Shown: positions 36,961 to 45,564 of the stretch, piece by piece
Layout: each line of letters opens with the position of its first letter
Numbering within the stretch: the first letter of the stretch is position 1
Assembly (NCBI GenBank): GCA_016748015.1
Contig: JAAOMT010000029.1
Location: 65,652 to 111,215 of the forward strand
Source: Geosiphon pyriformis
Lineage: Eukaryota > Glomeromycota > Glomeromycetes > Archaeosporales > Geosiphonaceae
Length of the DNA: 45,564 bases
Direction: 5' to 3'
Program-made: the position numbers and the translations under genes
The notes under the pieces: model-generated
What the model was told of the DNA's origin: nothing
The model's database searches: none
Seen by the model: only the letters and a program-made list of their open reading frames with translations

Positions 36961-38583
36961 TCAAGATGAAAGAAATTGGTTGCACTCTCCAAAAGTAATA
37001 CCAAAATAAGGACCAAAATTACTGGATTTACCTAATCCATCAGTTGACTTGTTACATTCCTGAATTAAAGTACAAAGTTAAAGAGAAAGAAAAGATTTAT
37101 ATCAGTCTAAAAGAATTTCAAACCATTTTGATGTTTTTAAGTTGGCAAAAAAATCATACCCCGTTCTCGGCAAGTTTTCCTTCCCTTGTATAATATGATG
37201 GGCATTGATAAAGATCAAATCGGTCCGAGTTTTTGCCATGTATAGTGCTTTTGCAATCACAGTTGACCTGAGTGATCCAGAATTCTTCACCGCTATGTAA
37301 ATATTCTTTCCGTGTAACAGTCATTGTTGGTAATTGCGTCACAAAGTCATTTGTGTGCGTGACTCGAAAGACTCTGAAATGTTCTTCTAAGGCTTCGTCT
37401 ATAAGTTTCGCGAATTCATAATTTCCAGCCCTGGGTTGTCCAAAGGTTACAACAGTAATATACACGCTCTTGTGTTTTATTTGTAGGAGAGGCCTTTTTT
37501 TTAATTCCCAATGTACCATCAGCGCCAGATATTGTGCATAAACTTTGCATAGTTCCCATCAATAGAAATTGTATTTAGCTTTTATTAATTAAATTAGTGT
37601 AAGATATTGTCAAAGAAAAAATACCTCCTCCAATCCCGTGTCCAGTAAAAAAAATATTAATACTTTCAGATTGTATTACCTCCATTTGATGTTCAATCTT
37701 TGTTAAAAGCCTTGAAAATATTGCGCCGGATATAACTTTGGACCATTTGGAATCAATTCTAAAATGAATTTTTTTTTTTTCAAGCTGAGTAGTAACTTCA
37801 TTTTGATAGAATTTCATAGCTTTCCATTTGCTTCTAGTCATTTCTGGTCCTAAATCGAAATTTCCATAAATGAAAAAAGTCACAATCCAGAAACTAAAGG
37901 AAGAGTTATTTATATTTTTGAATTTAACAGCAGTTGACTTACCACGTAAAACTCCTACGATGCCAGCATCTTGGCCCGTCAGAAAAACGTCTCCTTTTTT
38001 TTTTTTTTTTTTTTTAAAATGAGAATAAATTAAAGAGTCAATTAAACTCTGTGTCTAAATTCTAGATTTCTCTTTATATATATATATATATATAATTTCA
38101 TTTATTACAATAAATGTAGTTACCTATTATTTCAGGTTCTTCTCCCCCAAGATAATTGAGTTCTTTAGTACAATAAAGTATACTTGCCCACCTTGCCATA
38201 TTTTGAAAAAAAACTCCAATCAGGGGATCCTTGATCAAAATTTTAGGTGGTGATTTGTTTGTAGAACCAAAACCCTTTGCGCTACGGCTCATTAAAATTT
38301 TTCGATGCCCCTTTAAAGACTCGTTTTCGACCATATACGAAGAATCTCTATGAATTGATCTAGTGATCAAGTGCTGGGTATGATTAATGGATAATTCTAA
38401 GTTTGAAAAGTTCAAAGGCGGAGGCTGCATGCCACTAACAAAAATACAATTAAAGAGCATGCTAAGTAAAATAAAAAAAAGTTCTAATGATAATGATGAT
38501 GATGATGATGATTGAAATTTGAAGCGAAAATTTCTTTTTCTGCAATGACGAATTTTATTGGCAAAGATATTTGAGCCCTTCAT
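36961..38583 (-). CDS. Class-3 lipase-like protein C lacking the catalytic Ser and probably His
   Basis: Five exons on the minus strand: 38583-38124, 37993-37943, 37849-37625, 37542-37160, 37059-36961; phases match, about 405 residues. A basic start and a serine run are followed by a hydrophobic leader (about residues 34-51, LFFILLSMLFNCIFVSG), probably a signal peptide or anchor. Fold blocks: MARWASILYC, VFLTGQDAGIVGVLRG, FTGHGIGGVYAQYLAL, VTFGQPRAGN, VTHTNDFVTQLP (catalytic Asp kept), YLHSGEEFWI, and the C-terminal ECNK block. The elbow Ser is Gly242 (GGG). Where A and B have HNGPY, this protein has NFGPY, so the catalytic His appears to be Asn387. It shares three intron positions with A and B and has one extra intron after a 51-nt exon. 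YLHSGEEFWI is closer to Rhizomucor lipase than in A and B. Confidence 0.86.
38075..38095. repeat. (TA)n microsatellite in intron 1 of gene C
   Basis: About ten TA units close to the donor side of the first intron of gene C; a poly-A run on the coding strand lies just before the acceptor. Confidence 0.75.
38486..38513 (-). repeat. Coding (TCA)n microsatellite giving a serine run
   Basis: On the minus strand TCA units encode a run of six serines just before the hydrophobic leader of gene C. The repeat is in frame, so length changes would alter only the leader region. Confidence 0.85.
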
Positions 38584-40415
38584 GATTCAGTAGATTAAAA
38601 TATTTTACAAGACAAACTCATTTTCAAATATTTTTCAACTCGTCAACTTCAAAGGAAAATTTTGTTAAAATCGTAAGTGTTTCACCAGCAGGAACTTGCT
38701 TAACTAGAACGGATTAAAATTCAGCTTTTTTGAGTCAAAAAGTTTTGTGCCGAAATATTTACCAAATAAAAATTTAAGCTTCATAGAATTGAGGATAGGT
38801 TTAAAATTTAAATTCCCTAGACTATGTAAAATTAAAAAAAAAATTAAAAAAAAATGGGAATTATTTTTTAAACATTAATAATTATGAGTACAAACAAAGT
38901 TATTTACATGGTATTGATAAAACTCAAAAAATGCTAATTTTGAAAACTTTTTTAAATCTCAAGAGAAGCTTAGATATAGATCTGTATGTATATGTGAATG
39001 AATGAATGAATGAATGAATGAACGAACGAATGAATGAATGAATGGATGAACGAATGAATGAATGAATGGATGAACGAATGAATGAATGAATGAATGAATG
39101 AACGAAAGAATGAATGAATGAATGAATGGATGAACGAATGAATGAATGAATGAATGAAAATTTTATCATAATGACGCATGATGATTCAAAATCTTCGGAA
39201 ATACTTTGCGCTAAAAATCAATTTTTAATTGGACCTATTATTGTTTAGAAAGTTCTAATGCTCATTATTAACTACTACTATAAACATTTTAAACTCAATG
39301 AGAGCGAATCCCAAATAGATTTCAATTAAGATTTTCCGTGTTTTAAAGATTTTCGAAATTTATAATTGACCATAATTAATTCAAAATAAGAGCCTATCCT
39401 GAAGACTACAGGAAATGAATGAAGTTTGGGCGCGCGTATATAAAAGATTCATTAATCTATGAAATAAAAATTTTATATGCAAATGTTCAACACTACACAA
39501 AGAAATTGGAATTCCATAGCCCAAAGAAGAGTTCATGAGTTTGTCATATGTTTGTAACATTGTACATGTATTCCAAAATCGGGAAACAATATAACTTTTA
39601 AAAATCATTAGTTTTAATTTGGGAATTAAATCATTGAGAAACTCAAGATACATATTGTACCCCTAAAATTTAGTCGTTGCACAGCTTTTTCTAACGCCCC
39701 AACCGGTATTATTCATTTGATTGAAAAGTTTCTGGGGGAATTCTTATCGTTACGAAAAGTTCCATTCTTTGGAAATTTTGATGAGGACCAATGAAAACTT
39801 TAACAATTGAATAATTGATTTTCAATTCAAAGCAATATTAGGTTTAGCAGTTTTCAATTTAAATTATAAATCAAGCTTTATCGAGTGAAAGGTGCATAAG
39901 TAGCAATGTAGTGTAAAGAAATCACGAGCCTTGAAAATTAAGAAAGGGGGGAGTAGGATGAGTAGGAGGAGTTAAACGAGGAAGAAGTTAAACGAGGCGA
40001 AAAATATTAGCCATGATTGCTATCCAGAATATTACGCTTTGAATGGGTCAAGAACGAAAAAAATAATAATAATTTCCTATTTTTATACAGAATTTTTATT
40101 TATTGTTTAATGTTTTTCTCTAATTTTTTATGACTTATGATATTGAAAAGGATTTAATATTTAATTGATATATACAGCGTGAAAAAATGAAACGATAACG
40201 AAGTTGGCAGAAAATTAACAAACTTTGAAATCATGCCCTACCTATTTCTGATGTTTGAATCATTCCATCCTATCTCTCTAAAAAAAAGGGCAAAATTTGA
40301 CACAACTCATGATATTTTTTCTTAAAACTTTAAATTACTGAATATTCTCTTAAAAATTTATTTTACAAAAATTGTGTGTACATTCTCAATTGAATGAAAA
40401 AATATAACTTTGTAT
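38584..40415. other. Intergenic region with a tetranucleotide array
   Basis: Upstream of gene C. It contains the GAAT array (38995-39158) and no ORF of convincing protein character; the 90-codon ORF at 39653-39381 is unrecognised and probably chance. Confidence 0.5.
38995..39158. repeat. (GAAT)n array with GAAC and GGAT variant units
   Basis: About 40 tetranucleotide units. Variant units are not random: a block of GAAT units followed by GGAT-GAAC-GAAT recurs about three times, so there is a higher-order pattern. The minus-strand ORFs here encode only FIHS-type repeats. Confidence 0.92.
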
Positions 40416-40970
40416 TTATATGCTGGTAACTACCATGGGTGATATTCCCCATTCAATGTTCATACTGTAAGAATTTATTCCAGCTGGGTCATTAACAGAA
40501 CCATTATTCTTAATATTGCTGGGAACCTGAAAAACTGAAGAATATGTATAATTCATAAAGAAATCATCTATAACCTCCTTGTTTGATTTGTTCGAAAAAT
40601 CGTTGATGGGAATGTTGAATTTTGTGTGTAGTCCTTGATTAGGGATATAAAGCTCCTCATCTGGTGGTTGCGTATCCAAATTTGTTCGCGCATGTAAATC
40701 GTCCTCTTGATGTTTTAGAGGGTCAAGATAAATATTAATCAAAGAAGACCTTTTGCTTCCTTTTGCTAAGATTCCATATTTGATGTGATCTATATGATTC
40801 TTGCCAAAATGATTTATGAGCTTTTTGTTGACACTTTTATCAAATGATTTAGCGGTCTTTAAAGTTTTAGAAACTTCAATCTTGTCTGATGTGGTAAGGG
40901 AAGGATGAGGTTGAATATCGAATGATATGGTTTGTTCTTGCATAAAGATTTCCCCTTTTAAAGACTCCAT
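40416..40970 (-). CDS. Hypothetical protein, 184 codons, unrecognised
   Basis: The longest unassigned open frame in the right third of the window. The composition is mixed and protein-like (Asp, Lys, Ser, Pro, few low-complexity runs), hydrophilic, with no leader and no membrane segment. Stretches such as NKKLINHFGKNHIDHIKYG and PDEELYIPNQGLHTKF suggest a real protein, but I know no family. The start ATG at 40970 is the first in the frame. Near the end, ATG|GTAGTT could be a splice donor, so the true C-terminus might differ from the stop at 40416. No downstream exon was identified. Confidence 0.45.
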   Translation of the reverse strand: MESLKGEIFMQEQTISFDIQPHPSLTTSDKIEVSKTLKTAKSFDKSVNKKLINHFGKNHIDHIKYGILAKGSKRSSLINIYLDPLKHQEDDLHARTNLDTQPPDEELYIPNQGLHTKFNIPINDFSNKSNKEVIDDFFMNYTYSSVFQVPSNIKNNGSVNDPAGINSYSMNIEWGISPMVVTSI

Positions 40971-43230
40971 TTTGAGAGAATGGTTGTTTTAATGGAATTT
41001 TTAAAAATTAAACAATGAAAAGGCTATTGACAAAAGATATTCAGCAGAAAAAAAGGTTGGACGTAGACTTTTATAGTTTTTGGTCTTGCGCCTGCAGATA
41101 AAGTAAAACTGACTGTGCAGCGGTTAAAACCTGAATCTCCCTGACTAAATTTATAGGGATTTTCCGGAGTAAAATTTCCAAATTTTTAAACTTGCGTTCT
41201 GGTCACAACTGAGGCAGATTAAATAAAATATTTCTGGATTTAGCTTTCTGTGATACATTTTGGCTGTGGGAAGTTATTTAAAAAACCATATGCTTCCGAA
41301 GGGTATAAATGGTGTTTCTTGATCTATATTTAAATAAGATCTTCTGTTTATCATTATTGATTTGTGATTGTGGTAAGTCAATTATTAAAAAAATTAATTA
41401 ATCTTTTTATCGAGATTGACGAATACTTTAAATAATTTTCAAATTCGATTCTACCAATCAAGGATTAGGAGAAAGATTCTTTGTACAAAAAACTGGAAAC
41501 CCAAAGCTATTCGCAAAACTGTTATAATAAAAGAAATTTCAAAGGATTTAACGACAGTTCTCAAAATCTTTTGGCTTTTAGGCTAGATTAAAAAAAAAAG
41601 ATTATTCTTTTCCTGAAGAAAATTTTCTTTAAGAGCCTGTGTCAATAAATAATATTATTTGCTTCTTCAGATATAAGATAAAAGCTACTCCCGATTCCTG
41701 GAACAATAAACAAAGAAACTATTTTTTATTAACGAGACCTTCTGAATACCAAAAGTTTTTTATTTCAATAATTTATCATTAGTACCCATAATAATTTTTT
41801 TTAAAAAGATTTCCTAAATCAAATTTTCTTTTACCCACTTTTATCTCAGTACTTGACATAATAAGTATTTTAAAAATGTGACCACAAAACAAAGTTTGTT
41901 TGTTTTTTTTGCAAATGATATCAAAAAATCACCATATGATCCTTTTTATAATCAAGTTTCCCATTTTAGGATAGACAAAGCGGGTAGTTCTGGTGAAGCT
42001 GGCAAGGAAAAAATAAAATAGCATTCAAAATTTCAACTATAAAAAAGTCACTAACTAAATATCCCCAATGAAAAATGCCTCCTTAAATCAGGTTGAATAA
42101 TACGAAGCCTAAAAGAATCTGTTGATAAGGTCGCTCAATCTTAAAATTCCCAAAATCCCAAATAAACTTATCTGGATAAAAAATCCCGAACAAGTTACTC
42201 TATCGTAATCCGTCTTTTATTCTAGTTTAAACTCGCAAAGCTAATAAGCTTTTGTTTGTGGCCTACATAAAAATTCTTTAAACGCCAAAATTTGGTGACA
42301 CAAATCAAACGGTAAAATATTTATAGTTTTTTTTATAAATAAATCACGACAGGTTTTTAAAGGGAAGTATATTCATTATTAGAACTCACCATTTTGCGAA
42401 TGTCTTTTTTCTCGGTATTGGAATCAATCACCAAATTTTTACCTTCGATAATGCTGATAGAACATAGAAAAGCTTCTCGTTATTTTCACTTATAATTCAA
42501 TTGATATCTTAAATTTCTTGGCTATTGGAAATACTGTAACTAAATAATTAAATTAATATCTTTTTAATTTAAATAGTATATCTTTGAAACTCGTTAGAAT
42601 TTGTTTGAGTACATATTTTTATTGGTTTTTCATTCAGAACCATTGCAGAATTAGCTAATAATTTTTTAAAAACATGCTAATTTTCTTAATTTTTAATATA
42701 TGATTTAAATTTTTTAAATCAATATTAACAAATTCTCAATGATAAATTAGGAGTTCAATTATTAATCACAGATTAAATTAAATAAATCATTAATCAGTTG
42801 ACTTTGATTAAAAGTTTAATTGTGCAATTATAAAATATAAATGATTTTAAATAGGATTTGAATTTATCATTTTTAAAAGCAACCATCTTTTAAAATTATG
42901 ATAATCATATAAATAAAGTTGGATTTGATTTAGAAAAAGGGCATTAAATTAGCTGTTCTCATTGATTAAATCAAAATGAAAGTGATTGAAACATTTAGTT
43001 GGAATACAATTTTGTAAAGAATTTTTGTCGACCTAGGGATAAATTCTGAGAACTTGGATTTCTATGATTAATTTACTTTGAAATATTTCTTAAAAAAGAT
43101 TCAAATCTCTCCAGAATATATAGGGGAAAAATTTTAAAATTCACTAGGATATCTAAAACTTTAATTTGCATTTCATGAATATCAAACTCTTGCAGATTTC
43201 AACGCGTTCATTTCAAGAATCCTGTATGAC

Positions 43231-43265
<35 letters not shown>
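43231..43265. repeat. (AAT)n microsatellite
   Basis: About 11 AAT units. Confidence 0.85.
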
Positions 43266-43268
<3 letters not shown>

Positions 43269-44370
43269 ACAGAACGTGATGATAATTTCAATCAATCAAT
43301 CAACTAATGCTTTTGGCACCATTTACAAAGTTCAACAATAAATTTATCCGAATTATTTTCGAGCCGCTAGCTCGTAGTCAAAATTTAGATTGGCATATGA
43401 TAAAAAGCACCATGATTGTAATTCAGTAGTAAACGGAAAATATTGTACAGCTTTCTTTCAAATTTAGGATATCTAATCCCTATTTACTTGTCCGTTAATC
43501 AGTACTCAAAACAGTTTGGTTTTGGAAAAGTCTACATTATCTCAAAAAGAATACTCAAAGAATGAAGAACCACAAAAGTTTTAACACAATTTAACTGGTG
43601 GGAAATTATATTATTATTATTCGTTATAAAATAATAAAAGAGCTCTTCGTTTAAAAAAAAAAAAGCCGCAAGATTTTTATTATAAACTCTATGAAAGATG
43701 ATCACTGTCTCGGATCGAATATTCTTTTGTGCAGCATTTACCTATTCATCAAAATAAATAATGTCACAAGTTCATGTGCTACAAACACTGCCTTGCGGTT
43801 TTGTAATTTACAATTAAATAAATAGTATTAGTGTTTTTTTTCGAATATTTTGAGAGAATGATAAGTCCGAATTTGCTTGAGCATTTACGATAAACGAGTA
43901 AACTTGGGGGGATATAGATAACATTCATTAGAATATTCTAGTTAGAATTAGGATTAGGAAAATTAAAAAATTTTCAAGTCTCATTCGGCATTCTATATTT
44001 TCGAAAAGATTATTTTACTTGCATATCATATAATCAGCCTAAATAACCATCGAATCTAAAAAAAAAATACGTCATCCAACATCAAGAATACCAAAAAATA
44101 CGTCTTCAGCAACTAAAAATTCGTTCTTTCATCTTTTTGTAAAAGCCAACATCTTACAAAGCTCTTATTGACTTTTTTATCTAACCAAAATTTTTACATT
44201 TAAAAATGAGTTTTAAAATATAAATAAATAAGACAATGTTGAATAACAATGGTGGAGGCTTTGTTTATAAAGAATTCTAGAATCAAACTTATTTTGAATA
44301 TTTGAAAATGGTTTATAATACCTTATTTCAAAAAAAAATTTACGTTTTCGAAACAAAATCACAAAAATGA

Positions 44371-44388
44371 GGGGTGGGGGGTGGGAGG
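44371..44388 (+). other. G-rich string, possible G-quadruplex
   Basis: Runs of four, six, three and two G separated by single bases (GGGGTGGGGGGTGGGAGG) in otherwise A/T-dominated DNA. The six-G run could supply two of the required tracts. Confidence 0.5.
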
Positions 44389-45182
44389 TTTTACCCATCC
44401 ACAAAAAAAAATTGTTTTTTATTTCAATTAGAATTTTATTTATTACATTTTATATAATTATATTTTCAATGATTTATTGCATTTATAAAATTTCTTATAA
44501 ATCAAATATTCAACTTGTAATATAATTATTTAAACAATTTTAATTTTAAAATAATAATAATAATAATAAAATTGGTTAATTAAAAATATATTTTTTATTA
44601 AAATTTATATACCTAAAGTAATTATTTTTAGTATATTTTAGTTTAAAATTCCTTTTTCTTAATTAAACTCAAGACAACAATTAATTAAAGAGTTAAGCCG
44701 TATTTTAATGAATAACATATTGCAGAAATTTTGGACGATCTAGCTCAATTATTTAATTTGTGGAATATATTCAAAATGTAAATTCAGAGCCAGATGAATA
44801 ACTTATACAGGAATGTTTCAATGAAATTTATTTATCCGTATAATTGAAAATTGCCAAAAAAATTTTGTAAGAAAAGGATGTTAATTTTGCTAATTAATAT
44901 AACTGTTGTAGCGATCTTCATTCTCAATAGTTTTACTCCAATAATACTAAATGAAATGCTACTTATGATTAATATCGTAATTAATTTTTAACCCTTTTAT
45001 ACATTACGGTTTTAATTTGCATGTTGGCCTCTCTACGAATTTGTCATCGACCCAAGATTCCAAAAATACCTTCTCCGTGCTGCATAACGACAATGACAGT
45101 GAGGTTTCCAGCCAATCTAACTTGGCAGCAGGACTATCCAAAGGTACTATGAAAATATCACACGATCAATGTTTTTTAGGGC

Positions 45183-45564
45183 TCAAGGTTTTCCTAACAA
45201 GCCAGATTTGTGATCTGCAATAACTGTGGAGGAATCCGAAGGCTCAAGATCAAAGGCACTCGCATTAAGTTTTTGATTTTTTAAATTGTTGAACTCTTCT
45301 TCGTCTTTAAGAAAATTTGGGACTTTCTGATGTTTTGGTTTTTTCAGCTGTTGGATTAAGAAAAATATTTTGTGCAATATATTGCTGAGAAGAAGAACGG
45401 CGCTGAGAATTAGAGTGATTAGAGGAATGATATCCCACGTTACAACATTTTTCCGATACAAGACCTGAAAGAAAATGAAACCAATTGAATTTCAATTTCA
45501 AATCGAAAAAAGATTTTAGTTAGTCAAATTTACGTACCTGCACAAGAAATTGCGGAATTGCCTT
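45183..45564 (-). pseudogene. Truncated inverted copy of the left-edge membrane-protein gene
   Basis: On the minus strand, exon 45564-45538, intron, then exon from 45464 encode the same IPQFLVQ...YRKN membrane segment as 43-422, with a few substitutions (for example Trp for Cys after NVVT, Ala for Thr in the tail). The frame runs into a TGA exactly where homology ends, so the C-terminal part seen at 421-576 is missing. It continues past the window edge, so its 5' half may be intact. It forms the right arm (45185-45564) of the inverted duplication. Confidence 0.75.

Larger units (their letters stand above)
40971..45184. other. 4.2-kb AT-rich region without recognised genes
   Basis: Contains an (AAT)n array at 43231-43265, a second near 44550-44570, and a G-rich string at 44371-44388. 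ORFs at 44404-44213 and 45017-45223 show no recognised motif. No RNA gene was seen. Confidence 0.5.

Noticed and set aside
38924-39179. Minus-strand ORFs with a repeating FIHS pattern
   Set aside because: They are translations of the GAAT array.
1-45564. CRISPR arrays, tRNA or rRNA genes
   Set aside because: No regularly spaced repeats with unique spacers and no tRNA T-arm (GTTCGANNC) or rRNA-like GC-rich conserved blocks were seen by eye; a covariance-model scan was not possible.

Overview
The window reads as nuclear DNA of a fungus, most likely an arbuscular mycorrhizal fungus (Glomeromycotina) or a close relative. The sequence is very AT-rich with long A/T runs and many microsatellites. 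Genes are split by short introns (about 50-230 nt). The gene set is eukaryotic and fungal: HAK potassium transporter, white-collar-type LOV protein, sphingolipid desaturase, Sel1-repeat protein, class-3 lipase fold. One gene carries a C-terminal membrane segment followed by a PWGWVQ motif that I associate, from memory only, with Glomeromycotina hypothetical proteins. No bacterial or viral operon structure is present.

Layout. 1-576: 3' part of a small membrane-protein gene, possibly PQ-loop; a 98% identical inverted copy of 380 bp lies at the far end (45185-45564). 911-1243: Tc1/mariner-like transposase scrap. 2544-3516: Sel1-repeat protein. 5184-6385: sphingolipid delta-4 desaturase, convergent with a short TFIIS-central-domain gene (7198-6479). 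7541-8650: a decayed Fanzor/TnpB-like nuclease gene on the minus strand. 9244-11475: one 1,106-bp sequence present twice around a 20-N gap, probably an unmerged assembly overlap. 12452-13951: seven-exon LOV photoreceptor gene with a 17-nt micro-exon. 18064-15045: ten-exon HAK potassium transporter on the minus strand. 20514-21170: second decayed Tc1-type transposase. 21787-23531: eight-exon membrane protein of unknown role. 23532-28975: AT-rich gene desert with microsatellites.

28976-38583: three paralogous class-3 lipase-like genes (A and B on plus, C on minus). In all three the nucleophile serine of the lipase elbow is a glycine (GHGxGG instead of GHSxGG). Gene C also appears to have lost the catalytic histidine. 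All begin with a hydrophobic N-terminal segment, so they look like secreted or type II membrane pseudo-lipases. This small cluster is the most unusual content. 40970-40416 is an unrecognised 184-codon ORF; the rest to 45184 is noncoding as far as I can see.

The genes do not form a pathway. Gene models were spliced by hand from reading-frame continuity, GT/GC-AG sites and homology, and have not been checked with transcripts. One intron in lipase B uses a GC donor, supported by paralogue A having GT at the same site; two more GC donors are proposed in the HAK gene.
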